Assembly (NCBI RefSeq): GCF_019635455.1
Contig: NZ_JAHBZJ010000009.1
Location: 1-64,000, forward strand
Length of the DNA stretch: 64,000 nt
Source: Sphingomonas sp.
Lineage (GTDB): Bacteria; Pseudomonadota; Alphaproteobacteria; Sphingomonadales; Sphingomonadaceae
Direction: 5' to 3'
The first letter of the stretch is position 1. Each line of letters opens with the position of its first letter. The position numbers and the translations under genes were made by a program. Positions 29,115 to 39,640 of this stretch are shown piece by piece. The notes under the pieces were generated by a model. That model was not told the origin of the DNA and did not search any database. It saw only the letters and a program-made list of their open reading frames with translations.

Positions 29115-31529
29115 ATGACACCGCATCTGATCGCACTTCTGGTCGCCAGTGCCGGGGGCAATGCCGATCCGGCTCAGGAAACGCCGCCCGTCGCCACCGC
29201 CGAACATCCACGCTCCGTCCCGGGGGACAGCGCACGCACCGTGGATGACGTTCAGCGCGCCACGGCGGCATCCGACATCGTCGTGACCGCGCGCCGGCGC
29301 GACGAACAGGCACAGGACGTGCCGATCGCCATCTCCGTGGTCGGTGTGAAGGAACTGGACGGCAGCGGCAGTTTCAACGTCGCGCGGCTGACCCAGCTGC
29401 AACCGACGCTGCAATTCTTTTCGACCAATCCGCGCAATTCGTCGGTCAATATCCGTGGCCTGGGCGCGCCGCTGGGCCTGACCAATGACGGGATCGAACA
29501 GGGCGTCGGCATCTATATCGATCAGGTCTATATGAGCCGGGTCGCCATCGCGACGCTCGACTTCCTCGATGTCCAGCAGATCGAAACGCTGCGCGGGCCG
29601 CAGGGAACGCTCTATGGCAAGAACACGGTCGCCGGCGCGATCGGCATCACCAGCAAGCCGCCGAGCTTCGCCTTTCAGGGCCGTGCCGAGGCGAGTTTCG
29701 GCAATCTCGATTTCGCCCAGTTCAAGGGGTCGTTGACCGGACCGCTGAGCGATAACGTCGCCGCGCGACTGGGCGTGGCGGTGACCAGCCGGCGCGGCAC
29801 GATCCATGATGTGGCGACGGGCGACGACGTGAATTCGCAGGACAATCTGGGGCTTCGCGGTGCGATTCTGTGGCGCGCGGGCGATAGGATCGACCTGACG
29901 CTGGCTGCGGATTACAGCCGGCAGGATCCGAAGTGCTGCGCACAGACATTCGTGCGCGTCGGCGCGACGCAACGTCCGCTCAACCGCCAGTTCGATGCGC
30001 TTGCCGCGGCACAGGGCTATGAACCGCCCAGCCGCGACCCCTTTGATCGGGTGACCGACCTGGATGCCGAATTGCGCGCCCGCAACGTGCTCGGCGGCAC
30101 GTCCCTGCGGGCCGAGGCGGAGTTGGGGGGCGGCAAGCTGACCTCGGTCACCGCCTGGCGGTTCTGGGACTGGCTGCCGGCGAACGATCGCGACTTCACC
30201 GGCCTGCCGATCACGACGCTGTCGCAAAACCCCACCCGGCAGGATCAGTTCACCCAGGAGGTCCGCTATGCCGGGCAGGCCAGCGGGTTTGACTATGTCG
30301 CCGGCATCTTTGGCTTTTACCAGAACATCCACACCACCGGCACGCAGCGTCAGGGACCGGCGGCCAGCAAATGGCTGTTGGCGCCGAGCGACCCCTTGTC
30401 GAACGATCCCGGCGTGCTCGACGGGCTGACCGCTGTGAACGACATCCGCCTGCGCAATTTCAGCGGCGCCCTGTTCGGCAAGTTCAACTGGAATGTGAGC
30501 GATCGCGTGACGCTTTCGCCCGGACTGCGGCTTAATTACGACGACAAGGTCGGCGATTATTCGAGCGTGGTGCGCGACGGCCAGGGCGTGCTGGTGCCGA
30601 CCACCGGCGGCACCGACCGACAGGCGGCGCAGCGCGGCGTGCTGCGCCCGCAATCCTTCTCCGGCGAGGCGTATCGTGCGTGGAACCTGTCCTATGACGT
30701 CACCGCGTCGGTCAGGGCGGCACGTGATGTACTGCTCTACGCCACCTATGCCCACAGCTTCAAATCGGGCGGGTTGAACCTCAACGGCCTGCCGGCGGCG
30801 AACGGCGTGCTGCAATCGCAACTGGCGCAGGTCGCCCCGGAAAAGGTGGACCATTATGAGCTCGGCGCGAAAACCCAGTTCTGGGACCGCAGGGTGACGC
30901 TGAACCTCGCCGCCTTCTGGACCGAAATCCATGACTATCAGGCGGTGGTCAACAACAGCTCCACCTCGACGCTGCGCGGCTATCTGGCGAATGCGCCACG
31001 GGTCCGCGTGCGCGGGATCGAGGGAGATTTTTCGATCCGGCCCAGCGCGCGGTTGAACCTCTATGCCAATGGCGCATGGACCGACGGCCGATATATCGAC
31101 TTCCCCAACGCGCCATGTCCTCCCGAATTGTCGGGCGGATCCGCCAGCCCGGCAAGCTGTGACATTTCGGGGCAGTGGTTGCCCGGAATCTCACGCGTCG
31201 CCATCTCTTATGGCGGCGAGGCGAATGCGCCGGTTCGCCTGGCCGGACATGCGGGAGAAGCCTATCTGGGGATCGACGCGAGTACGCGGAGCAGGTTTTC
31301 GTCCAGCGCCTCGCGGTCGATCTACACCGATGTCGCCGGGTACACGCTGCTGAACCTGCGGGCCGGGTTTCGCACCGATGCCGGGTTCAACCTCTTCGCC
31401 TGGCTGCGCAACGCGCTCGACGCGCGCTATTTCGACGTGCTGGCGACCACGCCGGGCAATACCGGCCTGATCGCCGGCAATGTCGGCGATCCGCGCACCT
31501 ATGGCGTGACGCTCGGCTTCGGTTTCTGA
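29115..31529 (+). CDS. TonB-dependent outer-membrane receptor
   Basis: 804-aa receptor. A weakly hydrophobic N-terminus (probable signal peptide) is followed by the TonB box DIVVTA at residues 54-59, the plug domain (VNIRGLG, VGIYIDQVYM, IETLRGPQGTLYGKNTVAGAI), and a 22-stranded barrel ending in LGFGF with a terminal Phe. It belongs to the large sphingomonad group annotated as FecA/CirA-like; the ligand cannot be told from sequence. It stands alone, divergent from hsp20, with no siderophore or sugar genes beside it. Confidence 0.93.
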   Translation: MTPHLIALLVASAGGNADPAQETPPVATAEHPRSVPGDSARTVDDVQRATAASDIVVTARRRDEQAQDVPIAISVVGVKELDGSGSFNVARLTQLQPTLQFFSTNPRNSSVNIRGLGAPLGLTNDGIEQGVGIYIDQVYMSRVAIATLDFLDVQQIETLRGPQGTLYGKNTVAGAIGITSKPPSFAFQGRAEASFGNLDFAQFKGSLTGPLSDNVAARLGVAVTSRRGTIHDVATGDDVNSQDNLGLRGAILWRAGDRIDLTLAADYSRQDPKCCAQTFVRVGATQRPLNRQFDALAAAQGYEPPSRDPFDRVTDLDAELRARNVLGGTSLRAEAELGGGKLTSVTAWRFWDWLPANDRDFTGLPITTLSQNPTRQDQFTQEVRYAGQASGFDYVAGIFGFYQNIHTTGTQRQGPAASKWLLAPSDPLSNDPGVLDGLTAVNDIRLRNFSGALFGKFNWNVSDRVTLSPGLRLNYDDKVGDYSSVVRDGQGVLVPTTGGTDRQAAQRGVLRPQSFSGEAYRAWNLSYDVTASVRAARDVLLYATYAHSFKSGGLNLNGLPAANGVLQSQLAQVAPEKVDHYELGAKTQFWDRRVTLNLAAFWTEIHDYQAVVNNSSTSTLRGYLANAPRVRVRGIEGDFSIRPSARLNLYANGAWTDGRYIDFPNAPCPPELSGGSASPASCDISGQWLPGISRVAISYGGEANAPVRLAGHAGEAYLGIDASTRSRFSSSASRSIYTDVAGYTLLNLRAGFRTDAGFNLFAWLRNALDARYFDVLATTPGNTGLIAGNVGDPRTYGVTLGFGF

Positions 31530-31656
31530 ACGGGGCGCCGCGTGGAGACACGCGGTGGGGGGAGGGGGCCGTCATCGCTCCCGCGGTTTCCTCCCCCGGC
31601 ACATGCTCGCCCGGGCAGGCGGTAGGGGACGAATAACGGGCGCGGCATGGCCCGAA

Positions 31657-31722
31657 ACGGCAAACGCCCGGGCCGTTGCCGACCCGGGCGCCTGCGTGAC
31701 GATGCCTCGTCAGCCCCCTTGT
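31657..31722 (-). ncRNA. Candidate small RNA
   Basis: On the minus strand an exact TTGACA (31746-31751) is followed about 30 bases later by a compact two-hairpin sequence: TGACGA/TCGTCA with a GGCA loop (31697-31712), then CGCCCGGG/CCCGGGCG (31665-31690) directly followed by TTTGCCGTTT, a terminator-like end. The -10 region (GTGGCC) is poor. Size would be about 60-65 bases. Target and family are unknown. It could instead be only a terminator acting on nothing visible. Confidence 0.35.
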
Positions 31723-31899
31723 GGCCACTTCGCCCGCGCGCCCTCTGTCAAGAGCGGGGCAGAAGAGCCTCCCCGAACCACGGCCATTGCCATTGCTTCG
31801 TGGGGATGTTGCTAGGCGGTGGGTCGCGGCTTGTCACGGGTGGATGGCGCGATAGTCGCACTTTGCATTCATCCTGTGTTTATTCGGCAACAGGGCGGA

Positions 31900-31928
31900 T
31901 TGCGCCGTGCGCCCCGCCGCCCTAACAG
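31900..31928 (+). promoter_or_regulatory. lolC promoter
   Basis: TTGCGC (31900-31905), a 17-base spacer and TAACAG (31923-31928) stand nine bases before the lolC ATG, so the transcript would have a leader of only a few bases. No ribosome-binding site is present, which agrees with near-leaderless translation. Confidence 0.45.
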
Positions 31929-31937
31929 GCGTGACAT

Positions 31938-33188
31938 ATGTTGCTTTCCCGATATGAGCGGATGATCGCGCGCCGTTACCTGCTTCCGGGCAGGGGAGAG
32001 GCGTTCATCTTTCTGGTCGCGTCGATCAGCCTGATCGCGGTGATGCTGGGCGTCGCCGCGCTGGTGATCGTGATGAGCGTGATGAACGGATTTCGCGCCG
32101 AGCTGTTCGACAAGATCACCGGACTGAACGGTCACGCCGTGATTCAGGGCTATAACGGGCAGCTTCGCAACTGGCGCGAAATCGCGGCGGAAGCGCGAAA
32201 GACCACCGGCGTCACCAGCGCGACGCCGCTGATCGAACAGCCGCTGATGGCGAGTTTCGACGGGCGGGTCGAGGGCGTGCTGGTGCGCGGCATGACGGTC
32301 GCCGACATTCGCGCCAATCCGACACTCAACAAGAATGTCGTGATCGGCGACATGAAGCAGCTGACCGCCGGGTGCGAATGCATCGCGATCGGATCGCGCC
32401 TGGCGACCGCGCTGGGCGCGACGCTGGGCAGCAACGTCTCGTTGATCAGTCCCCAGGGGCTGACCAGTCCGTTCGGCACGGTTCCGCGCATCGTGTCATA
32501 TCGCGTCGCCGCGGTGTTCGAGATCGGCGTCTATGATTACGACAAGGCGTTCGTGCTGATGCCGATGGAGGATGCGCAGACGCTGTTGCTGATGGGCGAT
32601 TCGGTGGGAATGATCGAACTGGACACCGTCAATCCGGACAAGGTGGGCGAGATTCTCGCCCCGCTGGCCGACAAGGTGGCGGCGAGTGGCCAGTTGACCG
32701 ACTGGCGCACGCTCAACGCGACCCTGTTCGAGGCGCTGGCGGTGGATCGGCTGGTCACCTTCACCGTGCTGTCGATCCTGATCCTTGTCGCGGTGTTCAA
32801 CATCCTGTCCTCGCTCATCATGCTGGTGCGGGCGAAGACGCGCGACATCGCGATTTTGCGCACGATGGGGGCGACACGGGCGGGACTCATCAGGATTTTC
32901 GTGACCGTCGGCACGGTGATCGGGTCGCTGGGGATCGTCGCGGGGCTGATCCTGGGCTTCGTCCTGCTCTATTTCCGACAGGGGGTGCTGAGCGGCATCG
33001 GCTTCCTGACCGGGCAGCAGATCTGGGATCCGTCGATGCGTTACCTCACCGAATTGCCGGCGAAGACCGATCCGCTGGAAGTCGCCGGTATCGCCCTGAT
33101 GGCGCTGGTGTTCAGTTTCCTCGCGACGCTGTATCCCGCCTTCAAGGCGGCGAGCACCGATCCGGTGCAGGTGCTGCGCTATGAGTGA
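31938..33188 (+). CDS. lolC: Lipoprotein-releasing ABC transporter permease LolC/LolE
   Basis: 416-aa permease of the LolCDE system, which lifts outer-membrane lipoproteins off the inner membrane. Four membrane segments: one near residues 22-48, then a large periplasmic domain, then three in the C-terminal third (FtsX-like domain). The [11 protein letters not shown] and SVMNGFR segments are typical. Only one permease gene is present, so it probably acts as a homodimer (LolF type). Its end overlaps lolD by eight bases. Confidence 0.93.
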   Translation: MLLSRYERMIARRYLLPGRGEAFIFLVASISLIAVMLGVAALVIVMSVMNGFRAELFDKITGLNGHAVIQGYNGQLRNWREIAAEARKTTGVTSATPLIEQPLMASFDGRVEGVLVRGMTVADIRANPTLNKNVVIGDMKQLTAGCECIAIGSRLATALGATLGSNVSLISPQGLTSPFGTVPRIVSYRVAAVFEIGVYDYDKAFVLMPMEDAQTLLLMGDSVGMIELDTVNPDKVGEILAPLADKVAASGQLTDWRTLNATLFEALAVDRLVTFTVLSILILVAVFNILSSLIMLVRAKTRDIAILRTMGATRAGLIRIFVTVGTVIGSLGIVAGLILGFVLLYFRQGVLSGIGFLTGQQIWDPSMRYLTELPAKTDPLEVAGIALMALVFSFLATLYPAFKAASTDPVQVLRYE

Positions 33189-33855
33189 GCCGGTCCTCGA
33201 AACGCGCGGGCTGGAGCGCGCATTCACTCAGGGCGAGGCGACGATTCACGTTCTGCGCGGCGTCGATCTGACCGTGGAGCAGGGGGAAATCGTCGCGCTG
33301 CTCGGCCCGTCGGGATCGGGAAAATCGACGCTGCTCCAGGCGGTCGGCCTGTTGGAGGGCGGGTTCGGCGGATCGATCCGGATCGCCGGGACCGAGGTGG
33401 GCAAGCTGGAAAGCCATGAACGCACGCTCACCCGTCGCGACCGGCTGGGCTTCGTGTACCAGTTTCACCACCTCCTCCCCGATTTCGATGCGGTCGAGAA
33501 TGTCGAGCTGCCACAGCTGATCCAGGGGGCGACCTATGCCGATGCGCGCGAACGTTCGCGCGCGCTGCTCACCGCGCTTGGCCTGGCCGAACGGCTGACC
33601 CACCGGCCGAGCCAGCTGTCGGGCGGCGAGCAGCAGAGGGTGGCGGTCGCGCGCGCGCTGGCCAACCGGCCGGCGCTGGTGCTGGCCGACGAACCCACCG
33701 GCAATCTGGACGAAGCGACGTCAGAGGTCGTGCTGGCGGAATTTCTGCGGCTGGTGCGTGGCGAGGGCGCGGCGGCACTGATCGCCACGCATAACGAGCG
33801 GCTGGCGGCGAAGATGGATCGCATCGTGCGGCTGCATGAAGGCGTGCTGAGCTGA
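33181..33855 (+). CDS. lolD: Lipoprotein-releasing ABC transporter ATPase LolD
   Basis: 224-aa ABC ATPase with Walker [10 protein letters not shown], signature [15 protein letters not shown] and Walker [12 protein letters not shown]. It powers LolC/E. ATG overlaps the lolC stop (ATGAGTGA). Full length. Confidence 0.95.
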   Translation: MSEPVLETRGLERAFTQGEATIHVLRGVDLTVEQGEIVALLGPSGSGKSTLLQAVGLLEGGFGGSIRIAGTEVGKLESHERTLTRRDRLGFVYQFHHLLPDFDAVENVELPQLIQGATYADARERSRALLTALGLAERLTHRPSQLSGGEQQRVAVARALANRPALVLADEPTGNLDEATSEVVLAEFLRLVRGEGAAALIATHNERLAAKMDRIVRLHEGVLS

Positions 33856-33868
33856 AAAGGACATGGGT

Positions 33869-34348
33869 ATGCGCGCGATCACCGAAATCCCCGTCACCAC
33901 CGCGCAAGGCGTGCAGACCGACCTGTCGGACCAGGCGGGCAAAGTGCTGCTGATCGTCAATGTCGCGTCCAAATGCGGCTTCACCCCGCAATATGAGGGG
34001 CTGGAGGCGCTCCATCGTACCTATGCCGATCGCGGGTTCGAAGTGCTCGGCTTTCCCTGCAACCAGTTTGGCGGGCAGGAGCCGGGCAATGCGGAGGAGA
34101 TCGCGAATTTCTGTTCGCTGACCTATGACGTCACCTTTCCGGTCTATGGAAAGATCGACGTGAACGGGGCGGACGCCGCGCCGCTCTACGGTTATCTCAA
34201 GAGCGCGGCCCCGGGCCTGTTCGGGACCGAGGGGATCAAGTGGAACTTCACCAAGTTCCTGATCGACCGTGACGGCAATGTCGTCGAACGCTACGCCCCC
34301 CAGACCAAGCCCGAGGATCTGAAGGCGGATATCGAAAAGCTGCTATAG
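33869..34348 (+). CDS. Glutathione peroxidase family protein
   Basis: 159-aa thiol peroxidase of the BtuE/Gpx family. The Cys-Gln-Trp catalytic set is present: Cys in [12 protein letters not shown], Gln in [12 protein letters not shown] and Trp in [12 protein letters not shown] second Cys (in FPCNQF) is available, as in thioredoxin-dependent members. Of two ATGs, 33869 has the better spacing to AAGGA than 33863. It follows lolD by 13 bases and may share its transcript. Confidence 0.92.
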   Translation: MRAITEIPVTTAQGVQTDLSDQAGKVLLIVNVASKCGFTPQYEGLEALHRTYADRGFEVLGFPCNQFGGQEPGNAEEIANFCSLTYDVTFPVYGKIDVNGADAAPLYGYLKSAAPGLFGTEGIKWNFTKFLIDRDGNVVERYAPQTKPEDLKADIEKLL

Positions 34349-34414
34349 ACCTTCGCCACCGCGCGGCGGTCCGCCCCGCGCGACGATTAGCTGTGGAAAA
34401 CCCGACCAGCCGCT

Positions 34415-34444
34415 TTGACCCCCGCCGGATCGCGAACCTATAGT
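34415..34444 (+). promoter_or_regulatory. dnaE promoter giving a leaderless transcript
   Basis: TTGACC (34415-34420), an 18-base spacer and TATAGT (34439-34444) form the best sigma-70-type promoter in the window. Only six bases separate TATAGT from the dnaE ATG, so the first transcribed base should be at or within a base of the start codon. Confidence 0.65.
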
Positions 34445-34450
34445 CGGCGG

Positions 34451-37400
34451 ATGCCCCATTCCGGCTTCGTCCCGCTGCGCGTCTTTTCCGCCTACACGAT
34501 GCTGGAGGGCGCGATCGAGCCGAAGGCGATCGCCGCGCGTGCGCGCGAGCTGGGCTTTCCCGCCGCTGGCCTGTGCGATCGCAACGGCCTGTATGCCGCC
34601 ATGTCCTATTCGGACGCGGCGAAGAAGGCGGGGGTTCAGCCGGTCATCGGCGCGTTGCTGTGCGTCGAACGCCCCGACATGCCCGACGGGGTCGAGCCGC
34701 CGCTCGACTGGCTCGCGCTCTTTGCGCAGGACGAGACCGGCTACAACAATCTGTGCGACCTCGTCTCGATGGCGCATCTCGACCGGCCGATCGAGAAGGA
34801 TGCGCACGTCCCCTTCGCCGCGCTGGACGGGCGGACCGACGGGCTGATCGCGCTGACCGCCGGTGCGGAGGGCGCGCTGGCGCGGTTGTTCGCCGAAGAG
34901 CAGGGGGCGGCGGCGCTGGCCTATGCCGATCGGCTTCAGGCACTGTTCGGCGACCGGCTCTATGTCGAGATCGTCCGCCGGCTGAACCCGGTGGAGGGCG
35001 CGGCAGAGGCCAAGCTGCTCGACCTGGCCTATGATCGCGGGCTTCCGCTCGTCGCGACCAATCCGGCCTGCTATGCCGAACCCGATTTCCATGAAGCGCA
35101 TGACGCGATGCTGTGCATCGCCGGATCCTGCTACGTCGCGAGCGACGAACGTGCGCGATCCTCGCCGGACGCGTGGATGAAATCGGCGACCGAGATGAAG
35201 CGGCTGTTCGACGATTTGCCCGAGGCGATCGCCAACACGCTTGTCGTCGCCCAGCGCTGCGCCTTTGCCGCACCCAAGCGCAAGCCGATCCTGCCCAGCC
35301 TGGCCGGCGATCGTGAGGGCGAGGCGACCGCACTGCGCGACGACGCGCGCGCGGGGCTGGAGGTGCGGCTGGAAAAGGCGGGAATCACGGACCCGGATCG
35401 CCGACAGGCCTATTTCGACCGCCTGGCCTTCGAAACCGACATCATCATCCAGATGGGGTTCCCCGGCTATTTCCTGATCGTCGCGGATTTCATCAAATGG
35501 GCGAAGGCGAACGGGATCCCGGTGGGGCCGGGGCGTGGTTCGGGCGCGGGCAGCGTCGTCGCCTGGGCGCTGACGATCACCGATCTCGATCCGCTGGAGC
35601 TGGGCCTGCTGTTCGAACGCTTCCTCAATCCCGAGCGCGTTTCGATGCCGGATTTCGACATCGACTTTTGCGAAACCCGGCGCGGCGAGGTGATCCGATA
35701 CGTCCAGCAGAAATATGGGCGCAACCAGGTTGCCCAGATCATCACCTTTGGAACGATGAAGGCGCGCGCGGTGCTGAAGGACACCGGCCGCGTGTTGCAG
35801 ATGAGCTATGGCCAGGTCGATCGGCTGGCCAAGCTGGTGCCGAACCACCCGACCGATCCGTGGACGCTGCCGCGCTCGCTCAACGGGGTCAGCGAGTTCA
35901 AGGCGGAATATGATGGCGACGAGGGTGTCCGCTACCTGATCGACCTGGCGATGAAGCTGGAAGGGCTGCCGCGCCACAGCTCGACGCACGCCGCCGGCGT
36001 GGTGATCGGCGACCGGCCGCTCGCCGAACTGGTGCCGCTCTATCGCGATCCGCGTTCGGACATGCCGGTCACCCAGTTCGACATGAAATATGTCGAGGGC
36101 GCGGGGCTGGTGAAGTTCGACTTTCTGGGCCTCAAGACGCTGTCTGTCCTGCAAAAGGCGGTCGAACTGCTGGCCGCGCGCAACATCGACATCGATCTGG
36201 CGGCGCTCGGCTGGGACGATCCGGCGGTTTACGAACTGCTCCAGCGCGGCGACACGGTCGGCGTGTTCCAGCTGGAATCGGAAGGGATGCGGCGGACGCT
36301 CACCGCCGTGCGACCCACCAATTTCGGCGACATCATCGCGCTCGTCTCGCTGTATCGCCCCGGCCCGATGGACAATATCCCGATGTTCGGGCGGCGCAAG
36401 CAGGGGCTGGAGCCGATCGAATATCCCCACCCGCTGCTGGAGGACATCCTCAAGGAAACCTACGGAATCTTCGTCTATCAGGAACAGGTGATGCAGGCCG
36501 CACAGATCCTGGCCGGCTATTCGCTGGGCGGCGCCGACCTGCTCAGGCGCGCGATGGGCAAGAAGATCAAGGCGGAGATGGATGCCCAGCGCGCGCTGTT
36601 CGTCGAAGGCTGTGCCAGGGTGAACGCGATCCCGGAGGCAAAGGCGAACGAGCTGTTCGATTTGATCGACAAATTCGCGGGCTATGGCTTCAACAAGTCG
36701 CACGCCGCCGCCTATGCGCTGCTCGCCTATCATACCGCGTGGCTGAAGGCGCATTATCCGCATGAATTCTACGCCGGATCGATGTGCTTCGAACTTGGCC
36801 AGACCGAGAAGCTGGCGGTGTTCGTCGAGGATATGAAGCGGTTGGGGGTCGCGTGCCTTCCGCCCGATATCAACGCGTCCGAGGCCGAATTCTCGGTCGA
36901 GGCGGTCGAGGACGGGTTCGCGGTGCGCTACGCGCTCGCCGGGCTGAAGGGCGTCGGTGAACGCGCGATGGAACTGCTGGTCGAGGAGCGGGCGGCGAAG
37001 GGGCGGTTCCAGAGCCTCGACGATTTCGCGCGCCGGGTTGATCCGCGCCTGCTGAACAAGCGACAAGTGGAGGCACTGGCCGGGGCAGGCGCGTTCGAAA
37101 GCGTCGCCCCGGACCGCGCCGGCGTGTTCGCCGCCGCCGAGACGATCCTGGCGGTGGCGCAGCGCACGCACGAAAACCGCACGAGCGGGCAGGGCGGATT
37201 GTTCGGTGAGGCCGAGCCGGTGGGATCGGCGATCCAGCTGCCGAAAAGCGCCAACTGGACGCTGAGCCAGCGGATCGAGGCGGAAAAGGACGCGTTCGGA
37301 TTTTTCTTTTCGGCGCATCCGCTCGATCGCTACCACCACCTCGCGAAACTTCATTCGGCACGCACGATCGTCAGCCTGGGCGAGATCGAGATCGCGGAGG

Positions 37401-37933
37401 GCGGCCGCGCCGGCGCGACCGTCGCCGCGCTGATCGAGGATGCGCGCTGGCGCACTTCCGCCCGGGGGCGTCGCTACCTGATGGCGACGCTGTCGGACGC
37501 GAGCGGAACGGTGCCATGCACCTGTTTCGATGACCTGACCGCCAAGGAAATGGAGGACGCCGCGCGCGTCGGCGGTTGTGGCATCCTGACGGTCGAACTC
37601 GACCGGCGACCCGGCGAGGATACGCCGCGCGTGACCGTCCGAAAGGTCCAGCCGTTCGAGGGGATGGCAAAGGATGTCCGCTTGACGCTGCGAATGGCGA
37701 TCCGCGATGCCGGGGTGCTGGCGCCCATCGCGAAGCTGTTGGAAGATGCGCGCGGCGGGCGATGCGAGGTCGTGATGGACGCGCCGCTGCCGGGTGGCGG
37801 CGAGGCCGAACTGGTGCTTGGCCGCGATTTCCGGCTGGACGGCGAGCTGGTCGCGCGGATCGATGCGTTGCCGGGCGTCGCGCGCGCGGACCTGGAGCCG
37901 ACGCGCCAGGCGCGGCTGGCGCTCGCGAGCTGA
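34451..37933 (+). CDS. dnaE: DNA polymerase III alpha subunit
   Basis: 1160-aa replicative polymerase. The N-terminal PHP domain starts near FVPLRVFSAYTMLEGAI, followed by the palm with GRGSGAGSVVAW and the catalytic aspartates in PDFDIDFCE, the fingers, the tandem helix-hairpin-helix region and a C-terminal OB fold. The start at 34451 is chosen over an in-frame TTG at 34415, which lies inside the promoter. Full length for DnaE1. Confidence 0.97.
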   Translation: MPHSGFVPLRVFSAYTMLEGAIEPKAIAARARELGFPAAGLCDRNGLYAAMSYSDAAKKAGVQPVIGALLCVERPDMPDGVEPPLDWLALFAQDETGYNNLCDLVSMAHLDRPIEKDAHVPFAALDGRTDGLIALTAGAEGALARLFAEEQGAAALAYADRLQALFGDRLYVEIVRRLNPVEGAAEAKLLDLAYDRGLPLVATNPACYAEPDFHEAHDAMLCIAGSCYVASDERARSSPDAWMKSATEMKRLFDDLPEAIANTLVVAQRCAFAAPKRKPILPSLAGDREGEATALRDDARAGLEVRLEKAGITDPDRRQAYFDRLAFETDIIIQMGFPGYFLIVADFIKWAKANGIPVGPGRGSGAGSVVAWALTITDLDPLELGLLFERFLNPERVSMPDFDIDFCETRRGEVIRYVQQKYGRNQVAQIITFGTMKARAVLKDTGRVLQMSYGQVDRLAKLVPNHPTDPWTLPRSLNGVSEFKAEYDGDEGVRYLIDLAMKLEGLPRHSSTHAAGVVIGDRPLAELVPLYRDPRSDMPVTQFDMKYVEGAGLVKFDFLGLKTLSVLQKAVELLAARNIDIDLAALGWDDPAVYELLQRGDTVGVFQLESEGMRRTLTAVRPTNFGDIIALVSLYRPGPMDNIPMFGRRKQGLEPIEYPHPLLEDILKETYGIFVYQEQVMQAAQILAGYSLGGADLLRRAMGKKIKAEMDAQRALFVEGCARVNAIPEAKANELFDLIDKFAGYGFNKSHAAAYALLAYHTAWLKAHYPHEFYAGSMCFELGQTEKLAVFVEDMKRLGVACLPPDINASEAEFSVEAVEDGFAVRYALAGLKGVGERAMELLVEERAAKGRFQSLDDFARRVDPRLLNKRQVEALAGAGAFESVAPDRAGVFAAAETILAVAQRTHENRTSGQGGLFGEAEPVGSAIQLPKSANWTLSQRIEAEKDAFGFFFSAHPLDRYHHLAKLHSARTIVSLGEIEIAEGGRAGATVAALIEDARWRTSARGRRYLMATLSDASGTVPCTCFDDLTAKEMEDAARVGGCGILTVELDRRPGEDTPRVTVRKVQPFEGMAKDVRLTLRMAIRDAGVLAPIAKLLEDARGGRCEVVMDAPLPGGGEAELVLGRDFRLDGELVARIDALPGVARADLEPTRQARLALAS

Positions 37934-38011
37934 TCGCTCGCCTCTTGCTCTCGCGGCTTGGAACCCGCAGGATGGACCCAATCGGCGCGATGGCGCCTGG
38001 TTGAGGAGAGG

Positions 38012-39610
38012 ATGATGCTGGGCGCGATGCAGGATTTTGAACTTCGGGTACCCCGCCTCATCGAACATGCCGAACGCGAATATGCGACGCGGGAAATCGT
38101 GAGCCGTTGGGCCGATGGTTCGGAAACCCGCACCGACTGGGCCGGGATCGCCCGCGATTCGCGGCGGCTGGCACAGGCACTGGAGCGGCTGGGCATCCGG
38201 CCGGGCGATCGCGTCGCGACGATGGCGATGAATCATGCGCGGCATCTGGTGGCCTGGCACGGCACCATCGGCATGGGTGGGATCATCCATACGATCAACC
38301 CGCGCCTGTTCGACGATCAGCTCGCCTTTATCGGCAATCATGCCGAGGACCGCGTCCTGATCTATGACCGCGCGTTTCAGCCGATCATCGACCGGCTGAA
38401 ACCGGAATGGAAGACGATCGAGCATTATATCGTGTTCGATGGCGACGGTCCCGACAGTTTCGAGGCGGTGATCGGTGCCGAGGATGGCGCGTATCGCTGG
38501 GTCGAGGGTGACGAGCGCGATCCGTGCATGCTCTGTTACACCAGCGGTACGACCGGCAATCCGAAGGGGGTCTTGTACACCCATCGTTCGTCGGTGATCC
38601 ACGCCATGGCCGAGCTTCAGCCCGCCGTGTTCGACATCTCGACCCAGTCGGTGGTGCTGCCGGTGGTGCCGATGTTCCACGCGGTCGGGTGGGGCCTGCC
38701 GTTCGCGGCGCCGATGTCTGGCGTGAAGCTGGTGATGTCCGCGGTCAACGATGGGGCGGTGCTGTGCGACCTGATGAACCGCGAGAAAGTGACACACACC
38801 GCCGGCGTGCCGACGGTATGGTTCGCGATGTTCCAGCATATGGACGCGACCGGCGAAGCGCCGAAATATCTTCAGGTGGTGACGATCGGCGGATCGGCGG
38901 CGCCGCGCGCGATGATCGAACGGATCATGAAAATGGGCGCGCGCGTCAATCACGCATGGGGGATGACCGAAACCTCCCCGATCGGGACGATGGGCGCCCC
39001 GACCTTTGACTGGGACGAGCTGAGTTTCGAGGAGAAGGTCGACAAGACGGTCTATCAGGGGCGCGCGCCGTTCGGCGTCGAGCTGCGCACGGTGGACGAG
39101 GACGGCAGGGTGCTGCCCCGCGATGGCGAGACATCGGGCCGGTTGCAGGTACGTGGGCCGTGGATCATCAAACAGTATTTCAAGGACGAGAGCGGACCCT
39201 GCCTGACCGAGGATGGCTGGTTCGACACCGGCGACGTCGCGACCATCCATCCCGATGGCATCATGCAGATCACCGATCGCGCGAAGGATGTCATCAAATC
39301 GGGTGGCGAATGGATCAGTTCGGTCGAGCTGGAAAATGCGGCGGTCGGGTGCGACGGGGTCGCCGAAGCGGCGGCGATCGGCATTTTTCACCCCAAATGG
39401 GATGAGCGGCCGCTGCTGCTGGTGGTCCGGAAGGCGGGAAGCGACGTCTCCGCCGATCAGGTGCAGGCGCATCTTGCCAAGCATGTCGCCAAATGGTGGC
39501 TTCCGGACGAGATCCACTTCGTCGATGAATTGCCCCATACCGCGACCGGCAAGCTGCTCAAGACCGCGCTGCGCGAAAAATATCGCGACTTCGAGTTCGC
39601 GGCGGCTTGA
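38012..39610 (+). CDS. Long-chain acyl-CoA ligase (FadD-like)
   Basis: 532-aa AMP-forming ligase. The ATP motif [12 protein letters not shown] is mid-protein, with GMTETSP, the TGD motif in [10 protein letters not shown], and the C-terminal Lys in [13 protein letters not shown]. This FadD13-like subgroup takes medium to long acids, but chain length cannot be read from sequence. GGAGAGG precedes two adjacent ATGs (38012, 38015). It ends 30 bases before rutB with no terminator, so it is probably the first gene of the rut operon, an uncommon partner. Confidence 0.9.
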   Translation: MMLGAMQDFELRVPRLIEHAEREYATREIVSRWADGSETRTDWAGIARDSRRLAQALERLGIRPGDRVATMAMNHARHLVAWHGTIGMGGIIHTINPRLFDDQLAFIGNHAEDRVLIYDRAFQPIIDRLKPEWKTIEHYIVFDGDGPDSFEAVIGAEDGAYRWVEGDERDPCMLCYTSGTTGNPKGVLYTHRSSVIHAMAELQPAVFDISTQSVVLPVVPMFHAVGWGLPFAAPMSGVKLVMSAVNDGAVLCDLMNREKVTHTAGVPTVWFAMFQHMDATGEAPKYLQVVTIGGSAAPRAMIERIMKMGARVNHAWGMTETSPIGTMGAPTFDWDELSFEEKVDKTVYQGRAPFGVELRTVDEDGRVLPRDGETSGRLQVRGPWIIKQYFKDESGPCLTEDGWFDTGDVATIHPDGIMQITDRAKDVIKSGGEWISSVELENAAVGCDGVAEAAAIGIFHPKWDERPLLLVVRKAGSDVSADQVQAHLAKHVAKWWLPDEIHFVDELPHTATGKLLKTALREKYRDFEFAAA

Positions 39611-39640
39611 TCTTTCCGCTGCACGCGCGAACATCGTGCG

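Larger units (their letters stand above)
31530..31937. other. 408-base noncoding stretch
   Basis: Between the TonB receptor and lolC. It holds a perfect 7-bp hairpin with a GAGA loop (31538-31555) just after the receptor stop, a candidate minus-strand small RNA (31657-31722) with a TTGACA box, and the lolC promoter. No convincing ORF. Confidence 0.6.
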
